From positions 1 to 64,000 of the forward strand of contig SGBD01000003.1 of NCBI GenBank assembly GCA_004195035.1: a stretch of DNA of 64,000 nucleotides. The letters are read 5' to 3'. Shown piece after piece: positions 47,864-57,736 of the stretch. The first letter of the stretch is position 1. Each line of letters opens with the position of its first letter. The position numbers were made by a program, and so were the translations under genes. A model generated the notes under the pieces. The model saw only the letters and a program-made list of their open reading frames with translations. It did not search any database and was not told the DNA's origin. The DNA is from Candidatus Acidulodesulfobacterium ferriphilum (GTDB lineage Bacteria > SZUA-79 > Acidulodesulfobacterales > Acidulodesulfobacteraceae).

Positions 47864-49129
47864 ATGGATTATATTGAAAGATCGATTACCGATAAAATTA
47901 TATCAAGGTTTCAACAAAGGCGCGTTATCGCGATAACCGGAGCAAGACAGACCGGCAAAACCACGCTTTGCAAAAATATTATTCCGGCGGCGATAGATAA
48001 ACCTTTTAAGTATTACACGTTTGACGACCCCGATGAAAGAATAAGATTTAAAAATTCTGCAATAAGGATTCTTGAAAATATAAAAGAACCAGTAATAATT
48101 CTTGATGAAATTCAAAAAATACCTGAAATTTTCGATCCCCTAAAATATTTAATAGACAAAGAAGGGCAGAATAAAAAATTTATTATTACCGGTTCATCGC
48201 AGATACTGCTTATAAAGGGAATAAAAGAAACGCTTTCCGGCAGAGTATTCCTTTTTAATCTTTATCCCCTTTCTTTTTCGGAAGTAAATCAAAGACGGGG
48301 TAAATTAATTTTTTTAAATAAGATAATAGAGCAAAAAGGAATTTTTAAAAAAGATATCGAAGAAATAAGTCTTATCCCTTCGGATAAACTTAGATATTTA
48401 TTGAATACAAGGGATAAACTTTTGGAATGGGGCGGCTATCCTGCAATATGGCGGATGGACAATGACGATAAGGGCATAGAAAAGATTGGTTGGTTAAAAG
48501 ACTACAGGAAGACATATCTTGAAAGGGATGTACCCGATGTTGGAAGTTTTACTAATCCCGAGGCGTTTATTTTAACGCAAAAACTATTGGCGTTAAGAAC
48601 AGGGCAGATTCTATCGATTTCCGAAATAGCAAAAGAAGCCGGTGTAGCTGTTAATACCGTTAAAAGATATATTTACATTTTAGGTGCAACATTCCTATGT
48701 TTTTTGCTCAATCCGTATTTTAATAATACATCTAAAAGGTTAGTAAAGAGTCCTAAGATATATTTTCCGGATAATGGATTAAACAGGGTGATAGCAGGGG
48801 AAGACGGAATTTCCAGAGGAGCCGAATATGAGACATGGATATTTTCGGAACTTTTAAAATGGAAAGAACTCCAGGACATAGAACCAGAGATTTATTTTTA
48901 TAAAAGCGCTTCGGGGCTTGAAGTCGATTTTATTATAAAAGCTAAAGGTTTTATCCTGCCTATCGAAGTAAAATCCACTCAAAAAGTAAATTACGCCGAC
49001 GGAAGAGGCATCGAGTCGTTTCTTAAAGAATATAAAATTCCTTTAGGAATAATCGTTTATCAGGGTAAAGAAATAACGGAAATAAGAAAAAATGTTTTTG
49101 CCGTCCCCGATTGGCTTTTGTTTACCTGA
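47864..49129 (+). CDS. AAA ATPase with DUF4143 nuclease-like C-terminus
   Basis: A 421-residue protein: Walker A GARQTGKTTLC at ~26-36, Walker B PVIILDEIQKIPEIFDPLKY, sensor segment KKFIITGSSQILLIKGIKET then LSGR, a winged-helix segment (ISEIAKEAGVAVNTVKRYIY) and a C-terminal domain with GLEVDFIIKAKGFILPIEVK (D...E-x-K of the restriction-endonuclease fold). This family is frequent and mobile in bacteria and archaea, yet of unknown biological role. It stands alone in the second accessory patch. Confidence 0.92.
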   Translation: MDYIERSITDKIISRFQQRRVIAITGARQTGKTTLCKNIIPAAIDKPFKYYTFDDPDERIRFKNSAIRILENIKEPVIILDEIQKIPEIFDPLKYLIDKEGQNKKFIITGSSQILLIKGIKETLSGRVFLFNLYPLSFSEVNQRRGKLIFLNKIIEQKGIFKKDIEEISLIPSDKLRYLLNTRDKLLEWGGYPAIWRMDNDDKGIEKIGWLKDYRKTYLERDVPDVGSFTNPEAFILTQKLLALRTGQILSISEIAKEAGVAVNTVKRYIYILGATFLCFLLNPYFNNTSKRLVKSPKIYFPDNGLNRVIAGEDGISRGAEYETWIFSELLKWKELQDIEPEIYFYKSASGLEVDFIIKAKGFILPIEVKSTQKVNYADGRGIESFLKEYKIPLGIIVYQGKEITEIRKNVFAVPDWLLFT

Positions 49130-49196
49130 TCATGCAAACGGGTAATTGGTACTATTACAATTTTACAATAAATAATAAACAAGATTACGAAAATCT

Positions 49197-49326
49197 ATGA
49201 AAATCCTTCACATTATTTCTTCGAGGGGATGAGGCGGGGGCAGAAAACAGCGCCGTTTATCTTGCAAAAAAACAGATAGAAAAAGGAAACGAAGGGTGCA
49301 TTATGCTTTCAAAATTTTCCCAATAA
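49197..49326 (+). pseudogene. Decayed N-terminus of a GT4 glycosyltransferase
   Basis: ATG at 49197 gives MKILHIISSRG then a TGA; with TGA read as TGG and one G removed from the following G-run the frame becomes RGWGGAENSAVYLAKKQIEK then GNEGCIMLSKFSQ and a stop. This is the classic start of GT-B family 4 enzymes (G-G-A-E). The remaining ~300 residues are gone. It lies upstream of the surface-glycan locus and is probably an old glycosyltransferase of it. The following 49327-49456 holds no gene. Confidence 0.6.
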
Positions 49327-49456
49327 GTTCTTCCATAATATGAAACATCGACTTCATAGATTCTTAATTCTGTGTCAGAAATAAAGAACCTTCCGGGCGG
49401 ATTCACCTAATTTTTGCTATCCCATGCATTTTAAGATGTTTATTTCCTTTAAACAT

Positions 49457-50584
49457 TTACGTTTTCGCTTTTTCCTTTAGTCCTATATCTTCAATTACCC
49501 TATCTATATCTATTTCTTCCATACATTTTAGATTAACCGGATTATTGCAACTGCTTATTTTATAAAACGAGCAAGGGGAGCAATCCAAATTTGACCAAAA
49601 ATACCCGATGTTATTAAAGGGAAGCGAGTTTTTTGGGTTGGAGTATCCGAACAGGCAGTAAGTATTTTGATTTACCAAAGACGAGATATGCATTAGTCCT
49701 GAATCAATGCAAATATTTAAAAAGCTGCCTTGAAGGAGTAAAAAAGCCTCTTTTATATTTTTGGTTTTTTTGATGAACACTTTTTCCTTAAGATTATCGT
49801 TAATAAGTTCTAAATATTTATAGTCATCCGGTCCGCCCAGAAGATTTATTTCGCAATTTATAAATCCGTTTCTTAGCAAGTTGATTAACTTAAGCGAATT
49901 TGCCAAGGGGAGCATTCTGTGCATAAGCCCCCCGCTATTGCTTGATAGTATTAAGTTTACATATCCGGCTTTTCTATGTTCTTTGCTTTCTTTTTCCAAA
50001 TCGGGTAATTTCAAAGTGAATTGTTTATCTAATTTTTTAATATCAAAAAGCGGGGTGAAAAGATTTAAATAATTCTCGAAGATATGGGTGTCTGCCTCTA
50101 AATTAACGAGGAGATCGTATAGCGCCGTTTTAACCGGAGCACTGTTAAATCCTATTTTATAAGAATTTACGAAAAATAGCATCAGCGGAATGTTTACCGG
50201 CATACCGGTCATATCGAAGACGGCATCGTATTTGCTTTTTTTGATATGACCGGTAATTTTAAAATAGTCAATTAAGTTTAATGGATTAAATGAGATAATG
50301 TCGAATTCATTGTTGGTTTTTTGAAAGATTGAAAAAATAGGATTTTGTTTTGTTGTCAGGACATCAATTTTTAAGCAGGGATATTCCGCCTTTAACCTGT
50401 GGATTATTTCGGTGATGTAGATAGAGTCGCCCAGCCCTTCAAGTTTGATAATCAGTATTTTTTTAATTGAAACAGGAGGGTTTTTTTTGCTCCCCCCAAA
50501 GATTTTAAAGGTTTTGAGAATTTTAACCGAAATAGGGCTGTTAATAAAGCCCGAGATAAATTCGTTAATTTTTTTGTTATTCAA
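49457..50584 (-). CDS. Family 9 glycosyltransferase (heptosyltransferase-like)
   Basis: This 375-residue GT-B protein has KKILIIKLEGLGDSIYITEI (N-terminal GDxxxxxP-like region of GT9), a central IILSSNSGGLMHRMLPLANS-type donor region and LNICIDSGLMHISSLVNQNT then YCLFGYSNPKNSLPF, followed by the cysteine cluster C-SPC...C...LKCM common in ADP-heptose transferases. It would add a heptose or related sugar to lipid A core or a surface glycan. It diverges from the plus-strand locus that begins at 50784. Confidence 0.85.
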   Translation of the reverse strand: MNNKKINEFISGFINSPISVKILKTFKIFGGSKKNPPVSIKKILIIKLEGLGDSIYITEIIHRLKAEYPCLKIDVLTTKQNPIFSIFQKTNNEFDIISFNPLNLIDYFKITGHIKKSKYDAVFDMTGMPVNIPLMLFFVNSYKIGFNSAPVKTALYDLLVNLEADTHIFENYLNLFTPLFDIKKLDKQFTLKLPDLEKESKEHRKAGYVNLILSSNSGGLMHRMLPLANSLKLINLLRNGFINCEINLLGGPDDYKYLELINDNLKEKVFIKKTKNIKEAFLLLQGSFLNICIDSGLMHISSLVNQNTYCLFGYSNPKNSLPFNNIGYFWSNLDCSPCSFYKISSCNNPVNLKCMEEIDIDRVIEDIGLKEKAKT

Positions 50585-50783
50585 AATATTAGCTATAAAA
50601 TAGCTTAAAATAAATTAATGTAATTGTATAATTACCTCTTTTATTAATTATAGTTCATTATAGCAAATTTATTTTCTTTACAAAATATAGAAAATAATGT
50701 GAAAGATAGTGTATAATCATAATGTCCTTGAATGTAAACAAATTTAATTTAAATAAGTCGTATAATTTCTTTAAAATATAAGA

Positions 50784-51527
50784 GTGAAACTATATAAAGG
50801 GAAAATATCTATATTAATGCCCGCTTATAACGAGGGCGACAGGATTTTCGGCAACCTTTTAAAGGCGTGGCAAACATTTAAAAAGTTCAGATTTCCGTTT
50901 GAAATCTTGGTTATAGACGATGGAAGCAAGGATAATACCAAAGACGAAATAAAAAGAGCAGGTTCTATCCATTCAGAGATAAAACTTGTGGAAAATAAAA
51001 CGAATATAGGCAAGGGTTCTGCTTTAAAAAACGGATTTTTAAATGCGTCCGGAGATATAATCGTATTCCTGGACAGCGACCTTGAAATCGCCCCGTTTCA
51101 GGTCGGAAATTTATTGAAGGCGATGAGGGATAACGATTCGGAGATTGCTATAGGTTCTAAACGGCATAAGGAGTCCAATTTGGTCTATCCTTTTTCGAGG
51201 AAGATATTAAGTACCGGCTATTACGTTATCATAAAGTTATTATTTAATCTGCCCGTTAAAGACACGCAGTCCGGCATTAAAGCATTCAGGCGCGATGTTC
51301 TCGATAAAATATTTCCAAAGATATTGTGCAAAAAATATGCCTTTGATGTGGAAATACTTGCAAATGCGGTTCGCAGAGGATACAAAATAACAGAAGTTCC
51401 AATAAAAATTGTTTTTTCAAGAAAAAATAATATTGGACGTATTAAAATAAAGGATATACTGGATATCTGGACAGACACCATGGCTATATGGTACAGAATG
51501 AAGTTAATAAAATATTATGATAAATAA
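50784..51527 (+). CDS. Family 2 glycosyltransferase, DPM1/polyprenyl-phosphate type
   Basis: A 247-residue GT-A enzyme: ISILMPAYNEGDRIFGNLLK, FEILVIDDGSKDNTKDEIKR, GKGSALKNGFLNASGDIIVF and LDSDLEI (DxD-like), then DTQSGIKAFRRDVLDKIFPK, the QSGFKxFR signature of dolichol/undecaprenyl-phosphate sugar transferases. It would load a sugar on a polyprenyl phosphate. GTG start at 50784. It overlaps the flippase gene by 11 bases, so the two are translationally coupled and open the plus-strand glycan operon. Confidence 0.9.
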   Translation: MKLYKGKISILMPAYNEGDRIFGNLLKAWQTFKKFRFPFEILVIDDGSKDNTKDEIKRAGSIHSEIKLVENKTNIGKGSALKNGFLNASGDIIVFLDSDLEIAPFQVGNLLKAMRDNDSEIAIGSKRHKESNLVYPFSRKILSTGYYVIIKLLFNLPVKDTQSGIKAFRRDVLDKIFPKILCKKYAFDVEILANAVRRGYKITEVPIKIVFSRKNNIGRIKIKDILDIWTDTMAIWYRMKLIKYYDK

Positions 51528-52872
51528 AATGCAAAGCCTGGTTAAAAGGCTGACTTCCGACAAACTTTTTTTTAATAGCGCGCTGGTTTTCTTTTTTATA
51601 ATGGCCGGGAATTTTTTTAACTATCTTTTTCAGATTGCCATGAGCAGGAGCCTCAGCGTTTCCGATTACGGCACGCTAAACTCCCTCCTGTCTTTGCTTG
51701 TTATAACCTCTATACCGTCGGGAGCCTTAACAGCCTTTTCCGCAAAAAATATTTCACACAATCTTGCCGGCGGGGATATTCGGGGTGTAAGAAAATTTAT
51801 TAAATACGCTCTTGTTAGAACTTTCTTATATGATTGCCTGTTTCTGGCAGTTTTTGTTATCGGTATTCCTTTCTTAATGAAATTTATGAAAATAGATTCT
51901 TATTTTTATTATGCCATAACGGGACTGGCTATTTTTCTGATATTCCCTTTTTCATTACTGCTGGGCAGTCTTCAGGGTTCCAGAATGTATTTATCTCTAG
52001 GGCTGTTCTCAAGCCTGTCTTCAATCATTAAATTTATTTTAGCCGTTGCGTTAGTATATGCCGGTTTAAACGTCGTCGGGGCTTTATTTTCGGTTGCGGT
52101 TTCACCTTTGCTTATTATGGTGGTTGCCGCCATTGTTTTATTTTCATATTTAAAACATAAACAAGGTGAGGCAGAGGAGAAACATATAATCATCGATAAA
52201 ACAGGAGAAAACGGCCTAAAAACTGGAAAGTTTTATTTTTTATCTCTATTTTTTATGTTATTCTTTTTTACATTTTTTACGAACATTGACCTTGTAACGG
52301 TGAAACATTTCTTTCCGGCATATAAAACGGGGATTTACTCCGTTGCCGACATTCTCGGCAAGATAATACTTTATTTTCCTTCCGCCGTTGTACTTGTTAT
52401 GTTCCCCGAAGTTTCCCACGCCCATGCTATCAACAACAAAACAAAGCATATATTGCTTAAAACTCTTTTTATCACATTTCTTATGTGTTCGTTTCTTGAA
52501 ATATTTTATATATTATTCCCGGATAAAATAATTTCGTTTCTTATGGGAGCAAAATATATAAGCTCAGCCCCATTGCTTACCTTATACGGTTTAAGCATGT
52601 TCCCTTTTGCCTTCATAAATATTTTTATTAATTACTTTATGGCCGTAAATAATTCAAAGATATTAATTTCCATGTTTTTATTTTCACTGCTGGAGATATT
52701 ACTATTTTATCTGTTTCATTATTCTTTAAGGGGAATAATTTTAATCATTATGATAACCGGCTGGGCAGCGATGCTTTCCTTGTCCATCCATGCCTTTTAT
52801 AAAGAGTTATCCCTGTTGTTGAAAAGATTTTTGCGTATCGTTCAAAACATAATACCCATAAATAATAATTAA
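51517..52872 (+). CDS. Wzx-type polysaccharide flippase (MATE/MOP family)
   Basis: This 451-residue membrane protein has about twelve hydrophobic segments; the start region SALVFFFIMAGNFFNYLFQI then AMSRSLSVSDYGTLNSLLSL is the typical first helix and loop of the MOP exporter superfamily. It would flip lipid-linked repeat units to the periplasm. It overlaps the DPM1-like gene and is followed seven bases later by a GT2 gene. A PST (Wzx-like) subgroup is likely; sequence alone does not tell the glycan. Confidence 0.87.
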   Translation: MINKMQSLVKRLTSDKLFFNSALVFFFIMAGNFFNYLFQIAMSRSLSVSDYGTLNSLLSLLVITSIPSGALTAFSAKNISHNLAGGDIRGVRKFIKYALVRTFLYDCLFLAVFVIGIPFLMKFMKIDSYFYYAITGLAIFLIFPFSLLLGSLQGSRMYLSLGLFSSLSSIIKFILAVALVYAGLNVVGALFSVAVSPLLIMVVAAIVLFSYLKHKQGEAEEKHIIIDKTGENGLKTGKFYFLSLFFMLFFFTFFTNIDLVTVKHFFPAYKTGIYSVADILGKIILYFPSAVVLVMFPEVSHAHAINNKTKHILLKTLFITFLMCSFLEIFYILFPDKIISFLMGAKYISSAPLLTLYGLSMFPFAFINIFINYFMAVNNSKILISMFLFSLLEILLFYLFHYSLRGIILIIMITGWAAMLSLSIHAFYKELSLLLKRFLRIVQNIIPINNN

Positions 52873-52879
52873 AAATAAA

Positions 52880-53863
52880 ATGAAAAACAATGCGTTTGTT
52901 TCAATCATAATTCCGCTTGTCGGCATAAATGACTATTTTTTGGAATCTTACCCGCATTTGCTTGCTCTCGATTACAAAGACTATGAAATAATTGTTTTGC
53001 CGGACGAGCCTGTTCCAGAGGATTTTCAAGGTATAAAAATAATTTCCACCGGCAGAGTTTCTCCCGCGATAAAAAGGGATATAGGCGCCGAAAATGCTAA
53101 TGGAGAACTTTTATTTTTCCTTGACGACGATTCTTATCCAGAAAAAGACTGGATAAGCAAAGCCCTGCCTTATTTTAACGACCCATCCGTTGCGGCTGTG
53201 GGCGGTCCTGCAATAACGCCTCCCGACGACAACTTTCTTCAAAAAGTGTCAGGAGCGGTTTTCTTAACAAAGGTGGGCGGGGGTATTCCCGAAAGATATT
53301 ATCCTAAAGGTGGAATTAAAGAAATTGACGACTGGCCGTCCGTTAACCTCATCGTCAGAAAGGAAATGTTTATGAAAGTAGGCGGATTTAAATCGGAATA
53401 CTGGCCGGGCGAAGATACAAAGATCTGTCTAGAGATAATAAAGGAAGGCGGCACGATATTATATGCTCCGGATGTTGCGGTATGGCATCACAGGAGGCCC
53501 GGTTTATTGCGCCATTTGAAGCAGATCGGCAATTACGGACTTCACAGGGGTTTTTTTGCAAAAAGATACCCCGAAACATCCTTTAAACTCTTATATTTCA
53601 TTCCGGTATTTTTTGTGCTATACTTATGTTTGTTTATTGTTTCCCTGTTTTTCTTTAGCGGATTAGCATATTATTTGGCTTTCGGCTTTGTTTTATATGC
53701 AGGGGCATTAATATACGCTTTCTTTGATATTAACGGAAAAGTGAAGGATTTTAAAATATCGCTGGTATCACTTTATTATATTGTTTTGACGCATATCTGG
53801 TACGGCCTAAGATTTTTTTACGGCTTTGTATTTGTGAAAGAACTTAAAAGCAAGCTAAGGTAA
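52880..53863 (+). CDS. Membrane-associated family 2 glycosyltransferase
   Basis: A 327-residue GT2 protein: VSIIIPLVGINDYFLESYPH, LFFLDDDSYPEKDWISKALP (DDD metal site), NLIVRKEMFMKVGGFKSEYW then PGEDTKICLE (ED acceptor motif), and a C-terminal pair of membrane helices (FIPVFFVLYLCLFIVSLFFF; LAYYLAFGFVLYAGALIYAF). It acts at the cytoplasmic membrane on a lipid-linked acceptor. It is tightly packed between the flippase and a radical SAM gene. Confidence 0.9.
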   Translation: MKNNAFVSIIIPLVGINDYFLESYPHLLALDYKDYEIIVLPDEPVPEDFQGIKIISTGRVSPAIKRDIGAENANGELLFFLDDDSYPEKDWISKALPYFNDPSVAAVGGPAITPPDDNFLQKVSGAVFLTKVGGGIPERYYPKGGIKEIDDWPSVNLIVRKEMFMKVGGFKSEYWPGEDTKICLEIIKEGGTILYAPDVAVWHHRRPGLLRHLKQIGNYGLHRGFFAKRYPETSFKLLYFIPVFFVLYLCLFIVSLFFFSGLAYYLAFGFVLYAGALIYAFFDINGKVKDFKISLVSLYYIVLTHIWYGLRFFYGFVFVKELKSKLR

Positions 53864-53878
53864 ATAAATTTAATAACA

Positions 53879-55363
53879 ATGAAAATTTCGATATCGTTTC
53901 CGCCGTTAGAATCAGAAAAGGGTGTTCCTCTTTTAACTCAAAACCGGCAATTTCAGTGGTTTAAAGACCCTACATTTATTTATCCTGTTATCCCGGCTTA
54001 TGCAGCTACATTATTAAATAAAAACGGTTTCGATGTCATATGGGACGACGGCATAGCCGAAGGGCTTTCGTATAATGAATGGCTTTTAAGGCTGAAAAAT
54101 GAAAAACCCGATGTAGTTGCTATAGAAACAAAGACACCTGTCGTCAAAAGACACTGGAAAATAATATCCGATATAAAACGACTTTACGAAAGTAATTCTC
54201 CTAAAGTCGTTTTAATGGGGGACCATGTTACCGCTCTTCCTGAAGAATCCCTTTTAAATTCGGAAGCCGATTTCATAATTACGGGAGGAGACTACGATTT
54301 TTCGCTTTACGGTTTATGTTCTTATTTAAATTTATCAAAACATTCAGCTTTAGAATCATTAAAAACTTCAGGCATATATTACAAAGACAACGGAAAAATA
54401 CTTAATACCGGCAGGTTTGAGCTTAATAACGACCTTAACGACCTGCCTTACATAGATAGAAAGTTAACCAAATGGCATTTGTACGCTTATAAGAACGGAA
54501 ATTTCAAATATACCCCCGGCACATATGTAATGGCTGGAAGGGACTGCTGGTACGGAAGATGTAGTTTTTGTTCATGGACGACCTTATTTCCCGGTGCAAA
54601 ATTCAGGTCCGTATATCCCGAAAGACACCTTGATGAAATAGGAAAACTCATAGAGGAGTTAAAAGTTAAAGAGATATTCGACGACAGCGGCTGTTTTCCG
54701 GCGGGAGACTGGCTTAAAGAATTTTGCAACGGAATGATAGAAAGAGGATATAATAAAAAAGTCGTAATGGGCTGTAATATGAGGGTAGGGGCTTTAAAGC
54801 AGGAAGATTGGAACCTGTTAAAAAGGGCCGGTTTCAGGTTTATCCTTATCGGTCTTGAGTCTATGACGCAAACTACACTCGATAAGCTCAACAAGGGCAT
54901 AAAAGTATCCGATATAGAAGAAACTGTTAAGACGGCTAAAAAGGCGGGATTGGAACCACATATTACTACAATGGTCGGTTATCCGTGGGAAACCAAAGAA
55001 GAAGCTTTAAAAACTATTGATTTTGCAAAATATTTGTTTAAAAAAGGTTATCTCGACTCGCTTCAGGCTACTATCGTTATTCCGTATCCAGGCACCCCTT
55101 TGTTTGTTGAAGCAAGGAAAGAAGGTTGGCTATTAACGGAAGATTGGGATAGGTACGATATGAAAGAGTCCGTCTGGAAAAGTCCCGTGGATAATAATGA
55201 TGTCTTAAAATTCACGCAGGGTTTGTATTCGGCAGCGTTAAATCCGGCATTTATAGCCCGAAAAGTAATTTCCATAAGAAATGCGGAAGACCTGAAGTTC
55301 ATGTTGAGGGCAGGCAAGAAAGTTGCGGCGCATTTTATGGATTTCGGTAAGAGCAGAAAGTGA
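53879..55363 (+). CDS. Radical SAM protein with B12-binding-like N-terminus (CX4CX2C)
   Basis: This 494-residue protein has an N-terminal Rossmann-type domain like cobalamin-binding domains (VIPAYAATLLNKNGFDVIWD; PKVVLMGDHVTALPEESLLN), then a radical SAM core. The cluster motif AGRDCWYGRCSFCSW has four residues between the first two cysteines (CX4CX2C) rather than the usual three. Later: FRFILIGLESMTQTTLDKLN and VGYPWETKEEALKTIDFAKY. Members methylate or rearrange unreactive carbons. The setting among glycosyltransferases suggests action on a sugar, lipid carrier or repeat unit. Specific reaction unknown. Confidence 0.85.
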   Translation: MKISISFPPLESEKGVPLLTQNRQFQWFKDPTFIYPVIPAYAATLLNKNGFDVIWDDGIAEGLSYNEWLLRLKNEKPDVVAIETKTPVVKRHWKIISDIKRLYESNSPKVVLMGDHVTALPEESLLNSEADFIITGGDYDFSLYGLCSYLNLSKHSALESLKTSGIYYKDNGKILNTGRFELNNDLNDLPYIDRKLTKWHLYAYKNGNFKYTPGTYVMAGRDCWYGRCSFCSWTTLFPGAKFRSVYPERHLDEIGKLIEELKVKEIFDDSGCFPAGDWLKEFCNGMIERGYNKKVVMGCNMRVGALKQEDWNLLKRAGFRFILIGLESMTQTTLDKLNKGIKVSDIEETVKTAKKAGLEPHITTMVGYPWETKEEALKTIDFAKYLFKKGYLDSLQATIVIPYPGTPLFVEARKEGWLLTEDWDRYDMKESVWKSPVDNNDVLKFTQGLYSAALNPAFIARKVISIRNAEDLKFMLRAGKKVAAHFMDFGKSRK

Positions 55364-55413
55364 AAAAACATATGAAACGTAAGGTAAGCTAAAATTAATG
55401 TTTTAAAATTTTT

Positions 55414-56694
55414 ATGGTTAAAAATAAAAAACTTCTTTTAATATCCTTAAGAGACCCATTTCTTGATTCAGACAGGGTAATGCCGCCTATCGGAGTAATG
55501 TCTTTGCAATCTTATATGCTATCCTTAGGATTTGATTCTAAAATAGAAAATGATTTCGATTTGTATAATATAGACAAATATCATGAGTATACCCATTTTG
55601 CAATATCATGCATGACTCCTCAGAAAAAACAGGCATATAGCATTCTAAATATAATCAAGTTAAGATTTAACGATAAGAGTGTGATAATTGGTGGGCCTCA
55701 TACGCAGTATTATTTAGAAGATTGCGTAAAAGAACCGTTTGATTATATAATAGTCGGGGATGGCGAATATTCTCTTAGAGCGGTAATAGAAGGTAAAGCA
55801 AGTCAAAGAATACTTAATATACCTATAACATCGGCTGAAATGAATAAACTGCCTGTTCCATACAGAGAACCTGAATTTTTAAAACAGTATAACTTTAATA
55901 TTCAGGGAATCAATGCCTCTACTATTCTGACCGCGAAAGGTTGCCCAATGTCATGTGCTTTCTGTGAAGATGCCGGGACCAAGGTAAGGCTTTATAATCC
56001 AGAAAACATAGATATCCAAATAAAGGATGTACTAAATGCAGGGTTTAAGGGGATTATGTTTTTTGACGATATATTTGCGATTTCAAAAAAAAGGATTAAA
56101 GATTTAGTATATGTAATTGGAAGATATAATATTTCCTTTAGATGTTTCGGACACGCGAAAAGCATGACCGATGAAATGGCCAAATTACTTTCTGATAGCG
56201 GTTGTATTGAGGTAGGATTCGGAGCAGAATCCGGTTCTCAACGCATTTTAAGTGCAATAAATAAAAGAACCACAGTTGAGGAAAACATTAAGTTTATTGA
56301 AATCTGCAACAAATACGGGATTAGGGTAAAGGCTTTTATAATTATAGGACTCCCTGGAGAGGATTTTACTACCATAGAAGAAACAAAAAAATTTCTTGAC
56401 ATACTCTTGTCTAATAAATTTACGAATAAATTCGGAAAAGAGGTTACGAACGATTTCGATATAACGGTATATTTTCCCTACAAAGGGACAAAAATCAGAA
56501 GCGCTATGGATAAAAATTCTGGAGAATATGATATTTATTTTTCTCAGAATCCCGACGATTTGCAGGGTTTTTATAAAGGAAGAGGGGGAAGTACCGAGAT
56601 TTCTGTGAGGACTTCTTTGTTAGACTCTGGTCTTATCCAAAAAACGCAGAAAGAATTGTTAACAGAGTATAAGCGTAAGGTCATTAACCATTAA
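55414..56694 (+). CDS. Radical SAM protein with B12-binding-like N-terminus
   Basis: A 426-residue class B-like radical SAM enzyme: N-terminal nucleotide-like domain (PPIGVMSLQSYMLSLGFDSK; KSVIIGGPHTQYYLEDCVKE), cluster motif TAKGCPMSCAFCEDAG (CX3CX2C), then IEVGFGAESGSQRILSAINK and VKAFIIIGLPGEDFTTIEET. It probably uses methylcobalamin or acts as a carbon-skeleton enzyme. It lies between another radical SAM gene and two GT2 genes. The order of reactions in the pathway cannot be read from sequence. Confidence 0.87.
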   Translation: MVKNKKLLLISLRDPFLDSDRVMPPIGVMSLQSYMLSLGFDSKIENDFDLYNIDKYHEYTHFAISCMTPQKKQAYSILNIIKLRFNDKSVIIGGPHTQYYLEDCVKEPFDYIIVGDGEYSLRAVIEGKASQRILNIPITSAEMNKLPVPYREPEFLKQYNFNIQGINASTILTAKGCPMSCAFCEDAGTKVRLYNPENIDIQIKDVLNAGFKGIMFFDDIFAISKKRIKDLVYVIGRYNISFRCFGHAKSMTDEMAKLLSDSGCIEVGFGAESGSQRILSAINKRTTVEENIKFIEICNKYGIRVKAFIIIGLPGEDFTTIEETKKFLDILLSNKFTNKFGKEVTNDFDITVYFPYKGTKIRSAMDKNSGEYDIYFSQNPDDLQGFYKGRGGSTEISVRTSLLDSGLIQKTQKELLTEYKRKVINH

Positions 56695-56727
56695 TATTTA
56701 ATGTAATTTATTTATTAATTTAATCCT

Positions 56728-57681
56728 ATGGAAAAGAGTCTTGTTTCTGTCATAATAGCGACAAAAAATGAAGGGAATAATATTGAGAATTGTCTTAAGT
56801 CGATAGTATTTCAAACATACAAAAATATCGAAATAATTGTGGTTGACAACAACTCAACCGACGACACAAAGGAGATAGCAAGAAAATATACAGATATTGT
56901 ATTAAATAGGGAACCCAAAAGATCAATTCAAAGTAATTATGCCGTCGATATTTCAAGCGGCAAATATATTTTTCATGCGGACGCAGATATGGTTCTCGCC
57001 CCGAAGCTTATTAATTCTTGCATTCAAAACGCCCTTAAGTATCAAGATGTTATAGGTTTCTATGTTTCTGAAATAGTGCTTGGAAAATCGTATTGGAGCA
57101 AGGTAAGACGGTTTGAAAGAGGGTTTTATGATGGAACGGCCATAGACGCCGTTAGATTTTTTCACAAAGATGCATTTGTAAAAATAAATGGATATGACGA
57201 AGAAATGTTATGGGGGCCTGACGACTGGGATCTGAATAGAAGATTGTCCGAGGTCGGTAAATTAAAAATAATATCAGATTCCGAATCTCTTGCGAAAACG
57301 GATAACGCATATAATAATATTGAAAATTTAACGAAATGGCATAATGCTTTCGATCGCTTTTTGGAAGAAAGAGGAGTAACGAATGCTGCTCTATCTGAGG
57401 GGAGCATTTTATTTCATAACGAAAGCGAGTTTAATCTTAAAAAATATATGACAAAAAAAAGGGTCTATTCTAAAAGTTTCAGCCAATACATAAGTAAATG
57501 GGGAATTAACGATCCTATCATTAAAAAACAGTTTGGGATATTGTATAGGTATTTTAGCGTGTTTATCGAGAACGGCAAGTGGAAGAAGTTGATTAAACAT
57601 CCTCTCTTAACATCGGGGATGTATTTTTTAAGGATTAATGTAGGATTATTGTATTTAAAAACCAAGTGGCCGCTAAATTAA
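56728..57681 (+). CDS. Family 2 glycosyltransferase
   Basis: This 317-residue GT2 enzyme reads SVIIATKNEGNNIENCLKSI then VFQTYKNIEIIVVDNNSTDD, GKYIFHADADMVLAPKLINS (DxD) and GYDEEMLWGPDDWDLNRRLS. No membrane helix is seen. It follows the second B12-type radical SAM gene by 33 bases. Sugar and linkage unknown. Confidence 0.9.
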   Translation: MEKSLVSVIIATKNEGNNIENCLKSIVFQTYKNIEIIVVDNNSTDDTKEIARKYTDIVLNREPKRSIQSNYAVDISSGKYIFHADADMVLAPKLINSCIQNALKYQDVIGFYVSEIVLGKSYWSKVRRFERGFYDGTAIDAVRFFHKDAFVKINGYDEEMLWGPDDWDLNRRLSEVGKLKIISDSESLAKTDNAYNNIENLTKWHNAFDRFLEERGVTNAALSEGSILFHNESEFNLKKYMTKKRVYSKSFSQYISKWGINDPIIKKQFGILYRYFSVFIENGKWKKLIKHPLLTSGMYFLRINVGLLYLKTKWPLN

Positions 57682-57736
57682 AATGAGCAAATAAATTTTA
57701 GATAACAGTAAATTTAAAATAATAAAAAATTTTAAT

